Origin: Sphingobacterium phlebotomi
GTDB lineage: Bacteria; Bacteroidota; Bacteroidia; Sphingobacteriales; Sphingobacteriaceae
Length of the DNA stretch: 64,000 nt
Direction of reading: 5' to 3'
NCBI RefSeq assembly: GCF_008180195.1
Contig: NZ_VTAV01000016.1
Location: 58,134-122,133, forward strand
Both the position numbers and the translations under genes were made by a program. Position 1 is the first letter of the stretch; every line of letters starts with the position of its first letter. The notes beneath the pieces are model-generated. The model made no database searches. It saw only the letters and a list, made by a program, of their open reading frames with translations, and was not told the origin of the DNA. Of this stretch, positions 1 to 5,834 are shown one piece after another.

Positions 1-759
1 GGGCTTTATAATCCCTCGAGTATCATAGGTGGAGACGTATTGAAGAGTGAACTATTGAAACCTTATCAGTTCGCTAACCATGTCGCATCAGAATCTGTTG
101 TCATCTCGCGCGTTACCGCCGTATTATCCCAGTTATCGCTTTTGATGCTCTCTCTTTTTTGGTTATTGATTAATGCGAATAATGGAATGCCTGTATTTTG
201 GCGATACGGTTTGTTCGTGGTCGTCGCATTGCTTTTTTGTATGCAAGTTTTATTTTTCTATTTTCTTTATCAAAGGAGGAGAATATCAGCACATAAATTA
301 CACTATTCGTTTAATTTGTGGCAGCGGATGGGCAAGATTATTCGGGATTTAGTGTTGCAAACACAACATTTTTTTGATCATCACAAAACTTTATTTTGGT
401 GGTCTTATGTCTTCTTCTTTCTACACTGGTTGGTTGGAAGTATGGAGTTTTATATCATTTTATATTTTATGGGCTATGATATTTTATTAATAGAAAGTGT
501 ACTATTAGATATGGGAGTCATCCTAATTAAAAGTGTTGGCGCGTTTATACCAGGACAATTAGGGGTAGAGGAGTTAGGTAATAAAATAGTATTGGCAAGT
601 ATAGGGATTCAAGCGGCAACGATTTGGGTGACGGTATCTATATTGCGGCGTACCCGCCAGCTATGTTGGATATTAGTAGGGATAGTGTGTTATATTTTTA
701 TTCGAAAGACAGATGCAATCAAAGTTTTCAAACATGGAAATCCTGTTCGTCAGTCATAA
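1..759 (+). CDS. Flippase-like membrane protein, UPF0104/LPG-synthase TM-region family (5' truncated)
   Basis: The frame is open from base 1, so the N-terminal part lies outside the window and 252 codons remain. A TTG at base 40 is in frame, but the codons before it (with a GGD motif) read as protein, so it is not the start. Six or so hydrophobic segments are visible, and the motif PGQLGVEE near codon 190 matches the PGGLGVxE pattern of the YbhN/UPF0104 family, relatives of the membrane part of lysylphosphatidylglycerol synthase. Such proteins are thought to move lipids across the inner membrane; the substrate here is unknown. Its last 26 bases overlap the next glycosyltransferase, suggesting joint expression and a role in envelope glycolipid synthesis (inference). 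Confidence 0.6.
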   Translation, partial: GLYNPSSIIGGDVLKSELLKPYQFANHVASESVVISRVTAVLSQLSLLMLSLFWLLINANNGMPVFWRYGLFVVVALLFCMQVLFFYFLYQRRRISAHKLHYSFNLWQRMGKIIRDLVLQTQHFFDHHKTLFWWSYVFFFLHWLVGSMEFYIILYFMGYDILLIESVLLDMGVILIKSVGAFIPGQLGVEELGNKIVLASIGIQAATIWVTVSILRRTRQLCWILVGIVCYIFIRKTDAIKVFKHGNPVRQS

Positions 760-1888
760 ATATCCCCCTGCTACGGGAGGAATGGAAAAGCAGAGTTATG
801 AGTTGATTGAGGGAATGCGTACCTATGCTACTGTACGGAAAATCGTATATACAGGAGAAGAAAGCTACTTTCACTTTTTTCGTAAATTGAATGGTCGTAT
901 TTTGGCCATGATACACCGATATCCTAAGATTGGTGTTGTACATTTTAACGATGGCCTGATAGCGGCGTTTAGTCTTTGGCATGTCGGTTATAGTCACCTA
1001 CGTAGGGTGGTTACGCTTCATGGGCTCGATGTGGTTTTCCCACTTAAAATTTATCAACGTTTCATTTTTCCACGATTTAATCGATATGATCGGATTATAG
1101 CTGTCAGTAAGGCTACCGCTACCGCTGCGATCGAACGCGGAATACAAGCAAAAAAAGTTTCTGTCATTTTAAACGGTATTGATCATCAATTGATGCCGGA
1201 GACGTCTGTAGTGGAATGGAAAAAAATTCAACACAAATATCAGTTGCCGGTCGAAAAGAAAATCTTAATAACACTAGGACGCCCGGTTAAACGAAAGGGA
1301 TTTTCATGGTTCATCCGTGAGGTGTTACCGCTTTTGCCGGACGATTTTTATTTGATTATGGCTGGGCCATATTTTGGCGAAGTGCAACCAATAGAGAAAC
1401 GGTTGTCACGGTTCCCGCGTCGCTGGCGCGAGCTCTACATGTTATTTATGGGGTATTCATCAGATCAAGCAGCGTTGCGCGATCTAATAAGCAACCCGGC
1501 GTATTCGTCGCGGGTAAAACATGTGGGCAAGCTACCTTCAGCAGAACTTGCAATTCTTTTAAGTCATGCAGAAGCCTTTTTAATGCCAAACATCCGTGTA
1601 GAAGGGGATATGGAGGGTTTTGGTCTGGTTTGCTTAGAGGCAAGTGCTTGTGGCACGATGGTTTTGGCAGCCGCATTGGAGGGTATTACCGATGCTATAC
1701 AACATCTTAAAAACGGGATACAGATAGAGTCCGAGAATGCTAACGCGTGGTCACTAGCTATACAGGAATTACAACAGGATAAGGTTCTGCAGCAGCGTCA
1801 TGGGTTTCGGACCTATACGTTGACCCATTTCAGCTGGGAAAAAATGGTGAGGGAATATGCCACCCTGTTTAAAGAATTGATTGTATAA
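734..1888 (+). CDS. Glycosyltransferase family 4 (GT4) protein
   Basis: A 384-residue retaining glycosyltransferase with the GT-B fold. The N-terminus has the usual YPPATGGME loop at residues 10-18, and the C-terminal half has the nucleotide-sugar binding region near residues 290-310 (EGFGLVCLEASACG), matching the E-x7-E pattern of GT4 enzymes. GT4 proteins transfer sugars from nucleotide donors in polysaccharide, LPS or glycolipid synthesis; the acceptor cannot be told. I chose the ATG at 734, because the protein from there begins directly with the family beta strand (MEILFVSHKYPP); an ATG at 713 would add seven residues. The start lies inside the preceding membrane gene, so the two are probably co-transcribed. 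A hairpin terminator follows the stop. Confidence 0.85.
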   Translation: MEILFVSHKYPPATGGMEKQSYELIEGMRTYATVRKIVYTGEESYFHFFRKLNGRILAMIHRYPKIGVVHFNDGLIAAFSLWHVGYSHLRRVVTLHGLDVVFPLKIYQRFIFPRFNRYDRIIAVSKATATAAIERGIQAKKVSVILNGIDHQLMPETSVVEWKKIQHKYQLPVEKKILITLGRPVKRKGFSWFIREVLPLLPDDFYLIMAGPYFGEVQPIEKRLSRFPRRWRELYMLFMGYSSDQAALRDLISNPAYSSRVKHVGKLPSAELAILLSHAEAFLMPNIRVEGDMEGFGLVCLEASACGTMVLAAALEGITDAIQHLKNGIQIESENANAWSLAIQELQQDKVLQQRHGFRTYTLTHFSWEKMVREYATLFKELIV

Positions 1889-1892
1889 TAAA

Positions 1893-1920
1893 AAAGAGAC
1901 TGTCGTAAAACAGTCTCTTT
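1893..1920. terminator. Bidirectional hairpin terminator
   Basis: A perfect 10-bp stem (AAAGAGACTG at 1893-1902 with CAGTCTCTTT at 1911-1920) and an 8-nt loop lie between the convergent glycosyltransferase and rpsU genes. T-rich sequence follows on both strands, so it can end transcription from both sides. Confidence 0.8.
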
Positions 1921-1941
1921 CATTTATCGTATCAAACAATA

Positions 1942-2133
1942 TTAAACGTTCTCTTGGTTTAAATGTTGTTTGTAGATTGCTTTCTTAATCTGGGTACGAC
2001 GAGTTACTGATTTTTTCTCATATGCTTGACGAGAACGAAGTTCACGTAATACACCAGTTTTTTCAAATTTCTTCTTGAAACGTTTCAACGCTCTGTCTAA
2101 AGATTCTCCTTCTTTTACATTTACGATAATCAT
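1942..2133 (-). CDS. rpsU: 30S ribosomal protein bS21
   Basis: A 63-residue, very basic protein with the bS21 hallmarks: N-terminal IIVNVKEGESLDRALKRFKKK and a C-terminal basic helix containing SRQAYEKKS and RRTQIKKA. It binds the platform of the small ribosomal subunit near the 3' end of 16S rRNA. In Bacteroidia ribosomes bS21, with bS18 and bS6, is known to sequester the anti-Shine-Dalgarno sequence. Unlike its neighbours this gene has a full AGGAGG upstream of the ATG, which fits the reported autoregulation in which ribosomes lacking bS21 translate rpsU. It has its own TATCTTTG promoter element and is monocistronic as far as can be seen. Confidence 0.97.
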   Translation of the reverse strand: MIIVNVKEGESLDRALKRFKKKFEKTGVLRELRSRQAYEKKSVTRRTQIKKAIYKQHLNQENV

Positions 2134-2145
2134 GCTTTTTAAATA

Positions 2146-2151
2146 CCTCCT
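2146..2151 (-). promoter_or_regulatory. Strong Shine-Dalgarno sequence of rpsU
   Basis: On the minus strand AAAGGAGGT precedes the rpsU ATG with 12 nt between AGGAGG and the start codon. This is a near-perfect complement to the 16S rRNA 3' end, whereas most genes in the window have only A/T-rich leaders. Confidence 0.75.
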
Positions 2152-2177
2152 TTCGTGCCCTTTTAGTTTTGTGAGTG

Positions 2178-2207
2178 CAAAGATAGAAAAATAATATGTA
2201 AATTAAA
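2178..2207 (-). promoter_or_regulatory. Promoter of rpsU (Bacteroidota type)
   Basis: TATCTTTG (2178-2185) matches the TAnnTTTG -7 element; TTTA (2204-2207) lies 18 nt upstream as a weak -33 element. The distance to the rpsU ATG is about 45 nt, leaving room for the Shine-Dalgarno sequence. Confidence 0.6.
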
Positions 2208-2227
2208 AGGAATTACTAAAGAAATGC

Positions 2228-2857
2228 CTATAAGGCTAGTTTTTTTACAATTTCTTCTAACGGCTCTTCCTTGCTACATAGCGCGGTATGAAATCCTAGT
2301 CTTTCCGCTGTTTCCAAATGTTGTGGGCTATCGTCAATGAACAATGTTTCTGTTGGTAAAATACCCGTATCAGCCACTAGATGCTCAAAAATTTCTTGAT
2401 TGGGTTTACGTAATCCCATTAAATGCGAATAATAAGTTTTCTCAAAGAACACCGAATTGTCCGGAACACCATATTTTTCCTGAATATGTTGCATGCAATA
2501 TGCATAATGGATTTCGTTGTTATTACTCAACAAAAATGTACGATATTTTGTTTGCAAATACGTTAATATTTCATGTTTGCCCGGAGGTACACCGACTAGC
2601 AAGGCATTCCAGGCATTATCGATTTGCTTGTCTGTCAAATCTAAGCGGTTCGATCGATCTCGAATACTATCTCTAAATACTGCAGCGCTAATTTCTCCTC
2701 GATCAAAAGTATCAAATAACGAATCCTGCGCGCGATGCCCAAAAAAATTATCTACATTTTTGATACCCAAGGATATAAAAGCTTCGCGTACACGAGCAAA
2801 GTCAATCATAAAAATAACATTACCGTAATCAAGTATAATATTTTTAATTTTTTGCAT
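2228..2857 (-). CDS. HAD-family hydrolase, YihX-like
   Basis: A 209-residue haloacid dehalogenase-type phosphatase. All four motifs are visible: motif I LDYGNVIF with Asp10 as nucleophile (the DxGNV form seen in the YihX subfamily), motif II LLSNNNEIH, the motif III lysine in LRKPNQEIF and motif IV LFIDDSPQHLE. A helical cap lies between motifs I and II. YihX-type enzymes dephosphorylate small sugar phosphates such as glucose 1-phosphate; the substrate here is not known. It reads in the same direction as rpsU, which has its own promoter downstream of it. Confidence 0.85.
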   Translation of the reverse strand: MQKIKNIILDYGNVIFMIDFARVREAFISLGIKNVDNFFGHRAQDSLFDTFDRGEISAAVFRDSIRDRSNRLDLTDKQIDNAWNALLVGVPPGKHEILTYLQTKYRTFLLSNNNEIHYAYCMQHIQEKYGVPDNSVFFEKTYYSHLMGLRKPNQEIFEHLVADTGILPTETLFIDDSPQHLETAERLGFHTALCSKEEPLEEIVKKLAL

Positions 2858-2946
2858 AGAAAATTTTGTTTTCTCCCCGCAAATATCGATAATTGCATCG
2901 TCAAAACAGAACGACAGAGATGTTTTTGACAGGTTTGTTAAAACCT

Positions 2947-3020
2947 GCGCCTATAGCTCAGTTGGTTAGAGTAGAAGACTCATAATCTTTTGGTCCCTGG
3001 TTCGAGCCCAGGTGGGCGCA
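2947..3020 (+). tRNA. tRNA-Met (CAT)
   Basis: A full cloverleaf folds by eye: acceptor stem GCGCCTA/TGGGCGC, D arm GCTC/GAGT, anticodon stem GAAGA/TCTTT with loop CTCATAA (anticodon CAT), 5-nt variable loop, T arm CCTGG-TTCGAGC-CCAGG and discriminator A at 3020. CCA is not encoded. The first acceptor pair is G-C, so it is not an initiator tRNA; it is probably elongator tRNA-Met, although a tRNA-Ile with modified CAT cannot be excluded by eye. It served as a landing site for the element at 3021-4110. Confidence 0.92.
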
Positions 3021-3528
3021 CCCAGCCGGGCAAATCCAAGTTTTCAGGATTTGCCCTTCTTTTTTTACTACCTAACTCTTTGTTTATCAAGTAGGTAAGT
3101 TTGAAAACATCCTTCACTTCGGCGGTTCGATCTTTTATCTCCTCAAAAGTGATTTTTTTCGGATATATCGAACCGATAATTCTACGTTTTTTTTCAGAAT
3201 CTGATTTACAGCACATTACGTGAATCTGTGCCAGCGTTTCGATGGTAGAATCGACAATTGGTTCGATATCCGCCAATTTGGCTACCTTGTTGTCCACTTC
3301 CGACAGTTTTGCTTCCAGCACTTTGATCTCATGCTCCGTATAGGTCTTGATCGTTTTGTAATCCGCCGGATCAATATCACCGTTCAGGAGCAGTTCACGC
3401 GCTTTGGTCAGCTTGTTGTTCAGATCTGTGATCTGCTTGATATACTGTCTGCGGGAATCCCGACGATACTGTGTAGTATCGCTATACACATCCAATATCA
3501 CCGCCTTAAAGATCTCCGCCGCCTTTCC
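2980..3528 (-). pseudogene. Serine recombinase, C-terminal remnant reading into tRNA-Met
   Basis: About 183 codons remain, from a stop at 3529-3531 to a stop inside the tRNA gene. The residues match the C-terminal part of large serine recombinases: a long coiled-coil segment (helix-rich, DLNNKLTKARELL and EIKVLEAKLSEVDNKVAKL) followed by the strand region with IIGSIYPKKITFEE and VKDVFKLTYLINKELG. The catalytic serine domain, the zinc-ribbon part and any normal start are missing, so it cannot work. The last 14 or so residues (WVRPPGLEPGTKRL) are the antisense translation of tRNA-Met, as seen when a recombinase gene abuts its tRNA attachment site. The upstream edge near 3528 is where homology is lost. 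Confidence 0.75.
3028..3067 (+). terminator. Rho-independent terminator after tRNA-Met
   Basis: A perfect 10-bp stem GGGCAAATCC (3028-3037) / GGATTTGCCC (3047-3056), 9-nt loop, then TTCTTTTTTT. It ends the tRNA transcript and lies within the recombinase remnant. Confidence 0.85.
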
Positions 3529-3529
3529 T

Positions 3530-3562
3530 TACCTGCTTTATACCTGCTTTATACCTGCTTCG
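3530..3562. repeat. Three tandem 11-bp direct repeats
   Basis: TACCTGCTTTA occurs at 3530-3540 and 3541-3551 and as TACCTGCTTCG at 3552-3562, head to tail without spacer. It sits exactly where recombinase homology ends. It may be slippage expansion or protein-binding sites. Confidence 0.7.
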
Positions 3563-3566
3563 CCTT

Positions 3567-3643
3567 TTTACCGTGTTTTTTATGTGATTTTACCGTGTAT
3601 TTACCGTGTAAACCTCGGTAAATACACGTTGACTACACGGTAA
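3567..3643. repeat. Iteron-like TTTACCGTGT repeats
   Basis: TTTACCGTGT occurs three times directly (3567-3576, 3589-3598, 3600-3609) and ACACGGTAA once inverted (3635-3643), with a further half-similar CGGTAAATACACG at 3616-3628. Such clusters are typical of replication-initiator or integrase arm sites, but no replication gene is left. Confidence 0.6.
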
Positions 3644-3746
3644 CTCCCCGGTACATGGGCGAATAGTATCTGAACAGAGGGTTAAGACTGTACGAAAAGA
3701 AAAGGAACCCGGTACTCATGATTTTCCATTCCGGTGAAAGGCACAT

Positions 3747-3797
3747 CCTGTCAGCACCCTGTCAATCCAACGGAAACCTCCTGTCAATACCCTGCCA
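3747..3797. repeat. CCTGTCA direct repeats
   Basis: CCTGTCA occurs at 3747-3753, 3758-3764 and 3780-3786 with a variant CCTGCCA at 3791-3797. Spacings are 11, 22 and 11 nt start to start, i.e. near one or two helical turns, which hints at phased protein-binding sites. Confidence 0.5.
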
Positions 3798-3914
3798 AGC
3801 GTCTTCCAGCGCTTGTTTTGTGCAGGGATTCCGCTGTATGTTTGTTGCCGTAAGCCCCATATACCGGTATGCGAACAGGCGTTACAGATAGTTTAACAAT
3901 TTAAATTTTTAAGT

Positions 3915-4067
3915 ATGACAACGATTAGAAGAGGAGCACACCAGTCCGCGCGTACGCGCCCTAGGAGAGGAGATGGGAATGTAGACATCGTAATCCCCGA
4001 TCACTTTTTGGGAGGGAAAGGCCATATGTGGATTTTCTTTTCCGACCGCAAGGCGAAGCGTGTATAA
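3915..4067 (+). CDS. Small basic ORF of unknown function in the decayed element
   Basis: ATG to TAA, 50 residues, with an Arg-rich N-terminal half (MTTIRRGAHQSARTRPRRGD) and a C-terminal hydrophobic strand HMWIFFS before SDRKAKRV. The leader (TTTAACAATTTAAATTTTTAAGT before the ATG) is A/T-rich like genuine starts elsewhere in the window and differs from the G+C-richer surroundings. A GC-rich hairpin follows the stop at once. No family is recognised. It could be a small DNA-binding protein of the former element or a chance ORF. Confidence 0.35.
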   Translation: MTTIRRGAHQSARTRPRRGDGNVDIVIPDHFLGGKGHMWIFFSDRKAKRV

Positions 4068-4100
4068 ACGCCGTATACCGAACGCTACGTATGGCGGCGT
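4068..4100 (+). other. GC-rich hairpin after the small ORF
   Basis: ACGCCG (4068-4073) pairs with CGGCGT (4095-4100), and the stem continues with a bulge through TATAC/GTAT. No T-run follows, so it may be an mRNA-stabilising hairpin or an element end rather than a terminator. A second stem, GTAGGGA/TCCCTAC, lies at 4111-4129. Confidence 0.4.
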
Positions 4101-4129
4101 GAAAGGACAGGTAGGGAAATAATCCCTAC

Positions 4130-4612
4130 TTACTCGACTTTTACATTTAATGTAAAAGGACCATTATAAGGATCACCGGCCATTTGATTCTCGCTTATAA
4201 TTAGTCGATATTTTCCTGTTTGTTCCAAGTCATAAGTCATCTCCATACCGAATGGACCGTCAGCGGTATTATCCGGCATAAAGATTTGTGCAATCCGAAC
4301 ATTGCCATTTGCAGCATCTGGTTTCACGCTCGCTTTGAGTTTCCCAGGCTTTGACACATCAAACGAAAACACAATATGCTTTCCTTTTTCCATCATTCCT
4401 TTCTGCTGTGCTGTGCCATTTGACAGTGTCAAGCCTATACTATCTTGAGTAGTGACCAGGGTAGCTGTATCTGATTCTACTGTTGTGACGCCAGCACCCA
4501 TTGATGTAGTATCTGCAGAAGTATCTTGTTGTTGATTACCAGAATTACAGGCTGTCCAGAGCAGTGCACTTATACTGATAATATATAAAGTCGATTTTAA
4601 AAGCATATGCAT
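4130..4612 (-). CDS. Secreted lipoprotein of unknown function
   Basis: A 160-residue protein with a lipoprotein signal peptide: basic start, hydrophobic stretch and lipobox LWTAC with Cys22, then a Ser/Thr/Asp/Gln-rich linker to about residue 50. The remaining 110 residues look beta-rich (FSFDVSKPGKLKASVKP, YDLEQTGKYRLIISENQ) and resemble the beta-sandwich domains found in pre-peptidase or inhibitor-like modules; I do not recognise a family. It ends next to the decayed element, with a 7-bp hairpin directly beyond its stop. Transcription probably starts at the TATCTTTG element at 4640. It lies downstream of the RND operon but has its own promoter. Confidence 0.7.
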   Translation of the reverse strand: MHMLLKSTLYIISISALLWTACNSGNQQQDTSADTTSMGAGVTTVESDTATLVTTQDSIGLTLSNGTAQQKGMMEKGKHIVFSFDVSKPGKLKASVKPDAANGNVRIAQIFMPDNTADGPFGMEMTYDLEQTGKYRLIISENQMAGDPYNGPFTLNVKVE

Positions 4613-4639
4613 TTTTTAAAATATATCCAGTTTTAAAAA

Positions 4640-4673
4640 CAAAGATATTTACACATTGTTTGATATCACCAAA
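4640..4673 (-). promoter_or_regulatory. Promoter of the 4130-4612 lipoprotein gene
   Basis: TATCTTTG (4640-4647) matches TAnnTTTG; TTTG (4670-4673) lies 22 nt upstream, slightly wider than the usual 19-21. The ATG is 27 nt downstream. Confidence 0.5.
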
Positions 4674-4703
4674 TTCTACAAATAAGCGTGATGTGTTTAT
4701 ATT

Positions 4704-5813
4704 TTACTTGTTTATTGTTCCCTCTTTCATTTCTTCTGATGGTTTTAAGATAATATTATCCTCTGAGGAAAGGTTGCCAAATACTTCCGTTAATGTATCC
4801 AAACGTATACCTTCCTTTATGGGGGTGCGTTTTATTTCGTTGTCGTTCAGTGTCAATATGTATGTTCCCGACTGTGTATGAAGGACGCTTTTTCCTGGAA
4901 CCCAGTGAGAGGGTGCCCCACGCTGTAATTTTAGCTTTACCTGCGCATAATCGCCGCCTTGTAATTCACCAGCAGTATTGTTAACATCGAACTCCAGCGT
5001 AAGGGAACGATCTTGTTGGTCAAGTAAACCTGATGTACGCGAAAGCACCGCGTCAAATGTTTTTCCGGGCTGGGAGCTCACGGTAAATGTAGCCTGCATT
5101 CCCTGTTTTACAGAAGAAGCATGTTTTTCGGGCAGTGGCAGCGTTAAACGCAACTTACTACCTTGTGCCATCATGAACAATGGTGTATTGGTTCCCGTAC
5201 CTGCTAACGCTCCTACAGAGACATTCTTTTTGGTAATCACGCCGTCAAAAGGAGCCGTGATACGTAAATATTGGCGCAATTGCGAGGAGTGGGCTGTTCC
5301 TGCCAGGGAAGCATCGTAAGCAGATTTTGCACTTTCCATAGCTGTTTTTGCCCTGTCTAGTTCGATGTCTGCTACAGCACCCGTCGTTTTGGATGCGTCG
5401 ACTAACCGTTCATATGCCTGTTTAGCATATAGGTAATCGTTGTACACCTTCTGCTCAATGGATCTGTCGGAAAGATATTGTTGTTCCATTTCGGGCGCTT
5501 CTAATACCGCCAAAAGTTGTCCCTTGCGAACGCGGTCACCCCGGTCAACGTATAGCTGTTTTACAAACCCCGTAACCTTGGCATAAACGGCTACCTGTTC
5601 GTAAGGTTTCAGTTCTCCGGGAATAGATATTTCATATTCGGGGTTTATGTATTGTACAGAAGCCGTTGGGTAGGTAATAGGTTTTGCCTCCATATGTTGT
5701 TCCTGTACTTTTTTCCTGCCGTTTTGGGAACAGGCTGTAAAAACCAATGCCAAGGTCGTTACCAATAGCAATGATGCTATGGATTTTTTATTTTTTAAAA
5801 TGCTTTGATACAT
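4704..5813 (-). CDS. RND efflux periplasmic adaptor subunit (membrane fusion lipoprotein)
   Basis: A 369-residue HlyD/AcrA-type adaptor. A lipoprotein signal (LALVFTACS, Cys28) anchors it in the inner membrane. The barrel-sandwich half-motif VYAKVTGFVKQLYVDRGDRVRKGQLL lies near residues 75-102, then a short alpha-hairpin (about 112-170), the second lipoyl half with APFDGVITKKNVSVGALAG, and a beta-barrel and membrane-proximal domain to the end. It bridges the RND pump and the TolC channel across the periplasm. It is the last gene of the operon tolC-RND-adaptor, 21 nt after the pump. The ATG at 5813 is well placed. Confidence 0.9.
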   Translation of the reverse strand: MYQSILKNKKSIASLLLVTTLALVFTACSQNGRKKVQEQHMEAKPITYPTASVQYINPEYEISIPGELKPYEQVAVYAKVTGFVKQLYVDRGDRVRKGQLLAVLEAPEMEQQYLSDRSIEQKVYNDYLYAKQAYERLVDASKTTGAVADIELDRAKTAMESAKSAYDASLAGTAHSSQLRQYLRITAPFDGVITKKNVSVGALAGTGTNTPLFMMAQGSKLRLTLPLPEKHASSVKQGMQATFTVSSQPGKTFDAVLSRTSGLLDQQDRSLTLEFDVNNTAGELQGGDYAQVKLKLQRGAPSHWVPGKSVLHTQSGTYILTLNDNEIKRTPIKEGIRLDTLTEVFGNLSSEDNIILKPSEEMKEGTINK

Positions 5814-5834
5814 CGTTTTCTATTATTTTAAAGT

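Larger units (their letters stand above)
3021..4110. mobile_element. Decayed integrated element downstream of tRNA-Met
   Basis: The stretch holds a truncated serine recombinase, clustered short repeats, one 50-codon ORF and little else, between a tRNA and a normal lipoprotein gene. Parts of it look richer in G+C than the flanking DNA. I found no second copy of the tRNA 3' end, so the far boundary is a guess; it may have been deleted. Whether this was a genomic island, a conjugative transposon or a phage cannot be told. Confidence 0.45.

Noticed and set aside
3220..3621. 133-codon plus-strand ORF over the recombinase remnant
   Set aside because: The minus-strand reading matches recombinase C-termini; the plus-strand reading is cysteine- and phenylalanine-rich without family resemblance.
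3530..3797. CRISPR-like repeat array
   Set aside because: The repeats are 7-11 nt, without regular unique spacers of about 30 nt and without cas genes.
2947..4129. Complete integrated island with flanking att repeats
   Set aside because: No second copy of the tRNA-Met 3' end was found, and only a recombinase stump remains, so only a decayed remnant is claimed.
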